Shown one piece after another: positions 1 to 5,439 of a stretch of DNA of 5,533 nucleotides. The position numbers were made by a program, and so were the translations under genes. The stretch's first letter is position 1, and every line of letters starts with the position of its first letter. This DNA is from Gemmatimonadota bacterium (GTDB lineage: Bacteria; Latescibacterota; UBA2968; UBA8231): assembly GCA_026706165.1 (NCBI GenBank), contig JAPOZF010000774.1, forward strand, positions 1-5,533, read 5' to 3'. The notes below the pieces were generated by a model. It was not told the DNA's origin. It saw nothing but the letters and a program-made list of their open reading frames with translations, and ran no database searches.

Positions 1-1528
1 GGCTGATCGGACCGTTAGCGATCAGCACCCCGCCGGGATGCTGCCCCATGTAGCGCGGTTTCCCCTCGAGGCGCCGCGCCAGCCTCCAAAGCATCGCTAT
101 CTCGCCGTCCTCGATGCGCTGCGTCCGCGTCTTGCGGCTCTCGAGAATGGCGGTGACCTGGTCGTCGGTGTAGCCGAACACCTTGGCGGTCTCGCGGAAG
201 GCGGCGCGGGCGCGGAAGTGGATGGTCGTGCCGGTGACGGCGACGCGCTCCGCTCCCCAGCGGTCGACCATGAAATCGTACACCAGCTCGCGTTCGTCCC
301 AGCCGAAGTCGAGGTCGGCGTCGGGAGGCGAGGCCCGGTCCTCGTTGAGGAAGCGCTGGAAGTAGAGGTCGTAGCGGATCGGGTCGAGGTCGCTGACCCC
401 GATGTTATAGAAGGTGATCGAGTTGGCGGCGCTGCCGCGCAGGATGGTGCAGTCCGCGGGCCGGCGGTAGCCGCCGCGGAAGCGCTCGTTGGCCCAGTCG
501 CGGATCTCCTTGACAATCAGGAAATAGGAGGCGTACCCGAGCCTGGAGATCACCCCGAGCTCCATCGCCTGCAGCTGCCGCGCCCTTTCGCGGAGCGCCG
601 CGGAGCGGCCGCCGTAGTTGGCCTCGAGGCCGGCGGCGGCGAGCGCGGCCAGGCGGCTTTCCGGGGTGTGCCCGGGAGGCACCGCGGCGCGCGGCATGAT
701 CCACTGGTTGAGCTCGAGCTCGACGTCGCAGGCGGCGGCGATCTCGCGCGTGTTGGCCAGGGCCTCGGGGCAGTCGGCGAACAGCTCCTCCATGCGCCCC
801 GGCGAGGCGAGCAACGCGGCGCGCGGGGCCGCCTCTCCGGGGCGGAGCCGCGACAGGGTCGAGTTGAGGCCGACCGCGGTGAGCACGCGGTGGACCTGCC
901 AGTCGCCGGGGTCGAGGAAGAAGCTGTCGTTCGACGCCGCCAGCGGCAGGCCCAGGGAGCCGGCGGCGGCGGCGAGCGCGGCGCTGCGCGCCCGTGTGAA
1001 GGCCGAGTTGCGGACCAGCTCTCCGAAGAGGCGGCCGCGGTCCGGCCCCGCCGCCAGAAGCTGCAGCAGCCCGGGGTCGGCAGTCAGCAGAAACAGGTTC
1101 GGCCACTCGCGCGCGAAGGTGCGGGCGAAGCTGAAGTCCGCGGCGGCGAGGTGGCGGTCGGTGACGATCCGGCAGAGGTCGCCGTACCCTTCCGCGTTCC
1201 GGGCCAGCAGCAGGACCTTGGGGCACTGCGTCCTGCCCGCGGCGCCGCGCGCCCGGTGCGCCGGGACCGGAACGCCGGAGGCCCCGCCGCGGCGAACCGC
1301 CTCCCGCTCACCGGGGTCCGGCTCGGTCAGCTCGACCCCGAGCAGCGGCCTGATCCCCGCCTTCCGGCACTCAAGGTAGTGCAGGATCAGGCCGCTCATG
1401 CGGTCGGTGTCGGTGAGCGCCACGGCCGGCAGTCCCAGATCGCCGGCTCTCTCCACGATTTCCCCGACGGCGGGAACGCCGGCGTGGAAGGAGAACATCG
1501 AGTGACAATGAAGGGGAGCGTAGGTCAC
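1..1528 (-). CDS. dnaE: DnaE-family DNA polymerase, DnaE2-like (error-prone type), N-terminal part, runs off left edge
   Basis: C-family replicative-type polymerase alpha subunit. The minus frame is open from GTG at 1528 to the left edge (509 codons), so the C-terminal half is missing. The start gives VTYAPLHCHSMFSF, the usual beginning of the PHP domain (about residues 3-215). Next come the palm signatures RGSAANS (364-370) and PPDADLDF (401-408). D405 and D407 correspond to the catalytic D401/D403 of E. coli alpha. The last segment seen is the conserved HPGGVLIA (497-504); the third catalytic Asp lies outside. The PHP domain keeps H7, H9, D40, E66 and D201, but the positions of the other ligands hold T41, no matching His near 104, no Cys, and F instead of the last His, so PHP nuclease activity is unlikely. 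An Arg/Gly/Pro-rich insert occupies about 69-101. RGSAANS and the eroded PHP favour a DnaE2-like translesion role over the main replicase. No clear Shine-Dalgarno precedes the GTG. Confidence 0.9.
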   Translation of the reverse strand, partial: MTYAPLHCHSMFSFHAGVPAVGEIVERAGDLGLPAVALTDTDRMSGLILHYLECRKAGIRPLLGVELTEPDPGEREAVRRGGASGVPVPAHRARGAAGRTQCPKVLLLARNAEGYGDLCRIVTDRHLAAADFSFARTFAREWPNLFLLTADPGLLQLLAAGPDRGRLFGELVRNSAFTRARSAALAAAAGSLGLPLAASNDSFFLDPGDWQVHRVLTAVGLNSTLSRLRPGEAAPRAALLASPGRMEELFADCPEALANTREIAAACDVELELNQWIMPRAAVPPGHTPESRLAALAAAGLEANYGGRSAALRERARQLQAMELGVISRLGYASYFLIVKEIRDWANERFRGGYRRPADCTILRGSAANSITFYNIGVSDLDPIRYDLYFQRFLNEDRASPPDADLDFGWDERELVYDFMVDRWGAERVAVTGTTIHFRARAAFRETAKVFGYTDDQVTAILESRKTRTQRIEDGEIAMLWRLARRLEGKPRYMGQHPGGVLIANGPIS

Positions 1529-1589
1529 TTGAGTCGGACGGACGGGAAGAGGGGAGACCGGCCGGTGACGGTCGATTGACGAAATAACT

Positions 1590-1601
1590 GCACATATGTT
1601 T
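1590..1601 (-). promoter_or_regulatory. LexA-box-like palindrome over the -10 of the polymerase promoter
   Basis: The minus strand reads AAACATATGTGC, which matches 10 of 12 positions of the Gram-positive/actinobacterial-type SOS box GAACATATGTTC and contains the perfect 8-bp palindrome ACATATGT (1592-1599). It lies across the predicted -10, where LexA normally blocks initiation. dnaE2 genes are known SOS genes in several phyla, which makes the match more meaningful. LexA motifs differ between phyla, and an 8-bp palindrome can occur by chance, so this is a candidate only. Confidence 0.35.
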
Positions 1602-1625
1602 AGTATTCCGATGAGGCCGTGTCAA
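1597..1625 (-). promoter_or_regulatory. Predicted sigma70-type promoter of the DnaE-like gene
   Basis: On the minus strand a perfect -35 TTGACA (1625-1620) is followed by a 17-bp spacer and TAAACA (1602-1597) as -10. Transcription would begin near 1590, giving a leader of about 60 nt before the GTG at 1528. The -35 match and spacing are good; the -10 matches TATAAT at only 3 of 6 positions. This is a reading from sequence only, with no start-site data. Confidence 0.5.
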
Positions 1626-1628
1626 CGG

Positions 1629-1656
1629 AAAAAACGGCCCGGCACGCCGGTTTTTT
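1629..1656. terminator. A6/T6-framed GC hairpin between two divergent genes (bidirectional terminator-like)
   Basis: Six A residues (1629-1634), a GC core with CGGC (1635-1638) pairing to GCCG (1646-1649), and six T residues (1651-1656) form a stem that looks like an intrinsic terminator on both strands. The position is odd: both flanking genes point away from it. The element lies just upstream of the polymerase -35 (1620-1625), and a TTGACG (1655-1660) on the plus strand starts inside its T run. If both are real -35 boxes, the hairpin is not transcribed from either promoter. It may instead insulate the two units, terminate stray antisense transcripts, or supply A/T tracts as UP elements. No good -10 follows the plus-strand TTGACG. 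Confidence 0.45.
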
Positions 1657-1695
1657 GACGGATCGCCGCGGAGATTCGCAAACTGAAGAGGAATC

Positions 1696-1737
1696 ATGAA
1701 CTCCGATACGCCTTTTCATCTTCAGGTCCGCCCATGA
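1696..1737 (+). CDS. Possible 13-codon leader ORF coupled to the phosphatase gene
   Basis: ATG at 1696 is preceded by AGAGGA (1687-1692) and opens MNSDTPFHLQVRP, which stops at TGA 1735-1737. The stop overlaps the phosphatase ATG (1734-1736) as ATGA, the classic arrangement for translational coupling. The leader has a better purine-rich ribosome site than the phosphatase, which has only CAGG at 1723-1726. The gap of about 4 nt from GAGG to ATG is short. The peptide resembles no attenuator peptide I know: there is no run of one amino acid. It could be a chance ORF. Confidence 0.3.
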   Translation: MNSDTPFHLQVRP

Positions 1738-3005
1738 TCCTGCCGCCTCCCCTTCTTCTGACCGCAGCCGCTCTCGCCGCGGCGTTGGCGGGGTGCAGCC
1801 ACACCGCCCCGTACTACCGGGCCGACGTCGCCAGCGGGGCCGCCGGCCCTGCCCTGCCCGCAGAGGACCTCGCTTTCCGCGTGATCCTGATCGGCGACGC
1901 CGGCGCCCCGGGTCCCCGGGAACCGGTGCTGGCGACCCTGAAGGCGTGGGGGGGCCGGGACCCGGATCGCACCCTGGTCGCCTTCCTGGGAGACAACGTC
2001 TACGAGGACGGCTTCTCGGGGGCGGACCGCCGCGACGAGGAGCGCCGCATCGAGCGCCAGCTGGAGACCCTCGAGGGGTCGCCCGGGCCGCGGGGGCTGT
2101 TCATCCCGGGAAACCACGACTGGGCAGGAGGCTCGCAAGCGGGGCTGGCGGCGCTGAAGGCGCAGCAGGAGTACGTCGAGCGCCGCCTGTCGCCGGGGAG
2201 CTTCCTGCCACGGGACGGCCGCCCGGGGCCGGTGAAGATCGACCTGCCCGACTCCGCCGGCGCCGTGCTGCGGCTCGTCGCCGTCGACTCGCAGTGGTGG
2301 CTGCACGAGGGGCGGAAGCCGGACGCCGACCGGGACCGGATCGTCGCCGGGCTCGTGCGCTGCCTGACGACGGACCTGCCGGTGGTCGTGCTCGCCCACC
2401 ACCCGCTTGAGTCCGCCGGCAACCACGGCGGGTTCTTCGACTGGCGCGACTTCCTGTTTCCGGCGACCCGGGCCACCGATGCCCCGTGGGCCTGGCTGAT
2501 CCCGGCGCCCATGCTCTATCCCCTGGGGCGGAGGTTCACGCCGCTGGGGACCGGGCAGGACATCTTCGCGCCGGCCTACCGGGAGTTGAAGGAGGACCTC
2601 CGGCGCGCCTCGCGGGCGCGGGACGCCGGGGGAAGGCTGCTCAAACCGCTCGCCTACGCGGCGGGGCACGACCACAACCTGCAGGTGATGGAGGGAGGGG
2701 AGTTCGCCGACTACCTCCTGATCAGCGGCGCCGGGTCGGCGGTGAAGATGCGCCCCGTCGGAGACCGGCCGCGGACGCTGTTCGCCCACGAGCACCCCGG
2801 CTTCATCCTCCTCGACGTGCTGGCTGACGGGTCGGTCTGGCTGCGGGTGGTCGAGCCGGCCTTCGACGAGGCGGGGAACCAGCTCGACCCGGGGAGCGAG
2901 CCGGTGACGTTCACCCTGAGGCTCCGCGCCGGGGGCCAGCCGCCGAATCCGCGTCAATCCGGCCGGCTCAGGCAGGCTCTTCCGCCGACTTCATCCAGGC
3001 CCTGA
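1734..3005 (+). CDS. Purple acid phosphatase-like metallophosphoesterase, predicted lipoprotein
   Basis: Calcineurin-like phosphoesterase of 423 aa, expected to hydrolyse phosphomonoesters with a two-metal centre (Fe(III) plus a divalent ion in the family). All five purple acid phosphatase motifs occur in order: GDAG (54-57, the DxG form), GDNVY (86-90, with the Tyr that binds Fe(III) in the family), GNHD (126-129), VLAH (219-222) and GHDH (311-314). GHDHNLQ followed by SGAG (331-334) closely recalls mammalian tartrate-resistant acid phosphatase. A stretch of about 80 residues separates motifs 4 and 5, longer than in the mammalian enzyme. The N-terminus has a hydrophobic segment and the lipobox LAGC (18-21), so Cys21 should be lipidated and the enzyme face the periplasm or outer surface. 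No Lys or Arg precedes the hydrophobic segment, which is unusual. ATG 1734 is the only in-frame start that includes the signal. The 3' end overlaps the convergent dehydrogenase gene. Natural substrate unknown. Confidence 0.92.
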   Translation: MILPPPLLLTAAALAAALAGCSHTAPYYRADVASGAAGPALPAEDLAFRVILIGDAGAPGPREPVLATLKAWGGRDPDRTLVAFLGDNVYEDGFSGADRRDEERRIERQLETLEGSPGPRGLFIPGNHDWAGGSQAGLAALKAQQEYVERRLSPGSFLPRDGRPGPVKIDLPDSAGAVLRLVAVDSQWWLHEGRKPDADRDRIVAGLVRCLTTDLPVVVLAHHPLESAGNHGGFFDWRDFLFPATRATDAPWAWLIPAPMLYPLGRRFTPLGTGQDIFAPAYRELKEDLRRASRARDAGGRLLKPLAYAAGHDHNLQVMEGGEFADYLLISGAGSAVKMRPVGDRPRTLFAHEHPGFILLDVLADGSVWLRVVEPAFDEAGNQLDPGSEPVTFTLRLRAGGQPPNPRQSGRLRQALPPTSSRP

Positions 3006-3975
3006 TGCGCTCGTGCCCGAGCACCCCGGTGTTGAGCAGGTGCCGCGGCCGCCTGCCGGCGATGGCGTCTGTTATCTGCGAGAAGGTCATGGAGTCGAGA
3101 CGCCCCACCGATTCGACGGTGATGCCGCCGTTGTGGTTGGTGCAGATGATGCGCGGGTGGTCCTTGTGGCGCTCGCGCGGGCCGTTTACGGGGTCGTCCA
3201 CCACGTAGTAGAACAGCTTCTCCTCGCTGACCGCCCGGTTCACGGCCTCGTCGTCGACGAGGTTCCCCCGCGACGGGTTGATGAGCGAGGCGTGGGGCTG
3301 CATCGCGCAGAGCAGGTCCCAGGTGACGATGCAGTCGTCGCCGGCGACGTGGAGGGACACGGTGTCGCACTCCTCGAACAGCCGCCGCGGCTCCTCCACC
3401 GCCTCGGCGCCGAACTGCGCGGCGAGGTCGCCGATGTCCGGACGGATGTCGTAAACCAGCAGCCTCCCGCTGTCCCCGAGCAGCGGCTTGGCGCGCAGGG
3501 CTACCTGCTGCCCGATGCGGCCGAACCCGTAGAGCCCGAGAGTCGATCCCTGCGCCTCGAAGGTCCGGATGATCGAGAAGTCGCCGCCGTGAGACAGTTG
3601 GTTCAGGGTGTAGGTGCGCTTGAGGGTCGCCATCCACTGGGCGATCGCGTACTCGGCCACGGTATCCATGTGCACGGGAGAGACGGTCACCGCGACCCCG
3701 AGCTCGGTGGCGACGTCGATCTGCACCTTGTCGTAGCCGACCCCCCAGCGCGCGATCAGGCGCAGGTCCTCCCCCTGCTCGTAGAACTCCCGGTGCACGA
3801 GGGCGGAATCGGCGATCACCCCGATCACCCCGTCGACCTTGTCGGCGGTGAGGTCGCCGGTGTAATCCTCGAGCTCGGCGAGCTCGCCGAGCTTCTCCAG
3901 TCCCCGCCGGCGGGTGTCGGAAGCGAACCCGTCGTTCCTGAAAATCTTGCTCAACAGCACTTTCTTCGTCGCCAT
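2968..3975 (-). CDS. NAD-dependent D-isomer-specific 2-hydroxyacid dehydrogenase
   Basis: Cytoplasmic oxidoreductase of 335 aa, typical family length, converting a 2-keto acid and a D-2-hydroxy acid into each other. The split catalytic domain shows RWGVGYDKV (76-84) and VAEYA (106-110). The Rossmann fold follows with GFGRIG (150-155) and D176 after the second strand, which favours NAD over NADP. NPSRGNLVDDEA (233-244) holds the substrate-binding Arg236, and NHNGG (280-284) holds the general acid/base His281. Between them, where most relatives have an EP motif with the catalytic Glu, this protein reads DDPVNGP (260-266), so that Glu appears to be missing or moved. ATG 3975 is chosen because AAGGGAGA lies just upstream and the family fold begins at once (MATKKVLL). 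An in-frame ATG at 4062 would add 29 unconserved-looking residues. The substrate cannot be read from sequence; phosphoglycerate, glyoxylate/hydroxypyruvate and sugar 2-keto acids are all possible. Confidence 0.92.
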   Translation of the reverse strand: MATKKVLLSKIFRNDGFASDTRRRGLEKLGELAELEDYTGDLTADKVDGVIGVIADSALVHREFYEQGEDLRLIARWGVGYDKVQIDVATELGVAVTVSPVHMDTVAEYAIAQWMATLKRTYTLNQLSHGGDFSIIRTFEAQGSTLGLYGFGRIGQQVALRAKPLLGDSGRLLVYDIRPDIGDLAAQFGAEAVEEPRRLFEECDTVSLHVAGDDCIVTWDLLCAMQPHASLINPSRGNLVDDEAVNRAVSEEKLFYYVVDDPVNGPRERHKDHPRIICTNHNGGITVESVGRLDSMTFSQITDAIAGRRPRHLLNTGVLGHERIRAWMKSAEEPA

Positions 3976-4192
3976 TGGTCTCCCTTTGGTGTTGCGCCTT
4001 TCGCTGCAGGTTGCATACGCTAAACGGCCGGGGAAAGTCGCCCCGCGGGCGAGGCCGGGCAACAGCAGCCGGCCGCCCAGGCTTCCCTTTTCATAAGAGG
4101 AGGACCGGGGCCGGACGCCGTCAGGTTTTGAGTCCTACTCACTTGCCGGGCCCGCGCAATCCCCCCACTCAACTCGAACCGAGGATGACGAC
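3976..4192. other. Divergent intergenic region between dehydrogenase and lactonase genes
   Basis: These 217 bp must carry the start signals of both flanking genes. The dehydrogenase ribosome site is AAGGGAGA on the minus strand (3986-3979); the lactonase site is GAGG at 4181-4184, 8 nt before its ATG. I could not find a convincing -35/-10 pair for either gene. A purine-rich GAGGAGG at 4097-4103 has no start codon after it. The middle is very GC-rich and holds two adjacent inverted repeats, listed separately. Confidence 0.5.
4038..4074. repeat. Two adjacent GC-rich inverted repeats in the divergent region
   Basis: TCGCCC-CGC-GGGCGA (4038-4052) is a perfect 6-bp stem with a 3-nt loop. It is followed directly by GGCCGG (4053-4058) and its complement CCGGCC (4069-4074) with a 10-nt loop. 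Either could be an operator or an RNA hairpin. In DNA this rich in G and C, such short stems are expected by chance, so function is not claimed. Confidence 0.3.
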
Positions 4193-5284
4193 ATGACCGC
4201 CGAAACCCGCGGCACCGCTTTCGTATACGCCGGCACCTACACCAACGGCGACGACGGCATCTTCCGCTATCGCATGGACCTCGAGACCGGGGCCCTCGAG
4301 CCCGCCGGAACCACCCCTGCCCACAACCCCTTCTTTCTCCTGGTGGACCGGACCGGGAAGCTCCTCTACGCCACGGTCTCGCGGAACGGGGAGGAAGGAG
4401 ACTTCACCGAGGGAGAGGTCGCGGCGTACGTCATCGAGCGGTCCGGAGAGCTGACCCTGCTCAACACCGAGCGCGCCCACGGCGCCTTCCCCTGCTACCT
4501 CGCGCTCGACCGCGCGCAGCGCCATCTGCTGGTCGGCAACTACAACTCCGGCAGCGTCGCCGTGCTGCCGGTCGCCGAGGACGGGCGCCTCGGGGCGGCC
4601 ACCGACGTCGTGCAGCACAGCGGCTCCAGCGTCAACGAGGAGCGCCAGGAGGGACCGCACGTTCACTCAATCGTCCTCGACCCGGCCGAGCGCTTCGCCT
4701 ACGCCGCCGACCTCGGCATCGACAGGCACATGATCTACGCCTTCGACGCCGGCGCCGGGAAGCTGAAGCCGGCGGCCCGGCCCTGGGTCGAGACCGCTCC
4801 CGGAGCCGGGCCGCGGCACTTCGCATTCCACCCGGACGGAGCGCGGGCCTACCTGCTGAACGAGCTCGACGGCACCCTCACCCTGTTCGACCACGACGCG
4901 GACAGCGGCGGGCTGAGCGAACGCCAGACGATCAGCACCCTGCCGGAGGATTTCACCGGCGAGAACTACGCCGCGGACCTCAGCATTCCGCCGCCGGGCG
5001 ACTTCCTCTACTCCACCAACCGCGGCCACGACAGCATCGCCGTGTTCGCCGTCGACAGGGAGAGCGGGCTGCTGACCTTCGCCGCCCACGAGCCGGCGCA
5101 GGGGGGCTGGCCGTGGAACCTCGAGACCGACCCGGCGGGGCGGTTCATGCTGGCGGCGAACTACGAGAGCGACAGCGTCGCGGTGTGGCGGATCGATTCC
5201 GGAACCGGGAGGCTGACCCCGGCCGGGAACGGCGCCGGGGCGCCGAAGCCTACGGGTGTGGTCATGGCCCGGGCGGCAGGATAG
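4193..5284 (+). CDS. Lactonase family (6-phosphogluconolactonase-like) seven-bladed beta-propeller
   Basis: A 363-aa member of the lactonase family (Pfam Lactonase, PF10282; E. coli YbhE/Pgl type), expected to open a sugar lactone ring to the aldonic acid. Family landmarks run through the whole length: YAGTYT (12-17), NPFFLLVD (45-52), LLVGNYNSGSVAV (112-124), GPHVHS (154-159), GPRHFAFHPDG (206-216) with the conserved Arg-His pair R208/H209, YSTNRGHDSIAVF (273-285), and GGWPWNLETDPAGRFMLAANY (304-324, the family's usual GxxPRxF region, here with W-N in place of R-x). The repeated pattern of D-G-R/F-x-Y/L-x-A-N-x-x-S-x-S-V-x-V marks the blades. There is no signal peptide, so it should be cytoplasmic. 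The start has GAGG 8 nt upstream. It is transcribed away from the dehydrogenase gene, and the pair suggests sugar-acid metabolism. The exact lactone is unknown; some relatives in metagenomes act on other substrates. Confidence 0.92.
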   Translation: MTAETRGTAFVYAGTYTNGDDGIFRYRMDLETGALEPAGTTPAHNPFFLLVDRTGKLLYATVSRNGEEGDFTEGEVAAYVIERSGELTLLNTERAHGAFPCYLALDRAQRHLLVGNYNSGSVAVLPVAEDGRLGAATDVVQHSGSSVNEERQEGPHVHSIVLDPAERFAYAADLGIDRHMIYAFDAGAGKLKPAARPWVETAPGAGPRHFAFHPDGARAYLLNELDGTLTLFDHDADSGGLSERQTISTLPEDFTGENYAADLSIPPPGDFLYSTNRGHDSIAVFAVDRESGLLTFAAHEPAQGGWPWNLETDPAGRFMLAANYESDSVAVWRIDSGTGRLTPAGNGAGAPKPTGVVMARAAG

Positions 5285-5321
5285 GGCGGGCAACCTGTTC
5301 AACTGAATACGCGACTTGCCC

Positions 5322-5360
5322 CCAGAACAGCCCGGGATCTGGATTCTTTCTTCTGTATTT
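5322..5360 (+). terminator. Weak terminator candidate after the lactonase gene
   Basis: CCAGA (5322-5326) pairs with TCTGG (5338-5342) around an inner CCCGGG, and a T-rich stretch (5344-5360) follows. The stem is only 5 bp and the T run is interrupted by C, G and A, so termination may be weak or Rho-dependent. The place, about 40 bp after the stop codon, is right. Confidence 0.3.
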
Positions 5361-5425
5361 TGCCAAACCGCCTTGTTTGTTTCTTAACACACCCGAGAGT
5401 CAGGGGTCGCACATGCGTTTGAAAC

Positions 5426-5433
5426 GGAGGAGG
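5426..5433 (+). promoter_or_regulatory. Strong Shine-Dalgarno GGAGGAGG
   Basis: GGAGGAGG lies 6 nt before the ATG at 5440 and is by far the best ribosome site in the window. It fixes the start of the partial gene at the right edge and suggests high translation. Confidence 0.75.
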
Positions 5434-5439
5434 CAACCG

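Larger units (their letters stand above)
5285..5439. other. AT-richer spacer upstream of the secreted-protein gene
   Basis: From about 5341 to 5400 the base composition drops to roughly half G+C, in contrast to the genes, as expected for a promoter region. A possible -35 TTGCCA (5360-5365) is followed only by poor -10 matches around 5382-5389, so no promoter is called firmly. The end carries the strong ribosome site of the next gene. Confidence 0.35.

Noticed and set aside
38..1579. A 513-codon open frame on the plus strand opposite the polymerase gene
   Set aside because: It mirrors the coding frame of the minus-strand polymerase in very GC-rich DNA. The product is rich in Ala, Gly, Arg and Val with no recognisable domain, while the minus frame carries clear polymerase motifs.
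1722..2957. A 411-codon open frame on the minus strand opposite the phosphatase
   Set aside because: It is a GC-driven antisense shadow: low-complexity Arg/Pro/Gly-rich sequence without motifs, against a plus-strand frame with five active-site motifs.
3013..4023. A 336-codon open frame on the plus strand opposite the dehydrogenase
   Set aside because: Another shadow frame without family features; the minus frame has a complete Rossmann dehydrogenase.
3976..4062. A 29-residue N-terminal extension of the dehydrogenase from ATG 4062
   Set aside because: The extension looks unconserved, while ATG 3975 has a good ribosome site and begins directly with the family fold.
4020..4094. A 24-codon minus-strand ORF starting at 4094
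   Set aside because: No ribosome site precedes it, and the peptide (Cys/Ala/Pro-rich) looks like random GC-rich translation.
4097..4103. Shine-Dalgarno-like GAGGAGG in the divergent region
   Set aside because: No ATG, GTG or TTG follows at a usable distance, so it does not start a gene.
4667..5302. A 211-codon open frame on the minus strand opposite the lactonase
   Set aside because: Composition and lack of motifs mark it as antisense to a well-supported propeller protein.
5360..5389. Possible promoter TTGCCA with a -10 near 5382-5389
   Set aside because: The -35 is good but every -10 at 16-18 bp spacing matches the consensus poorly, so it is only mentioned in the spacer entry.
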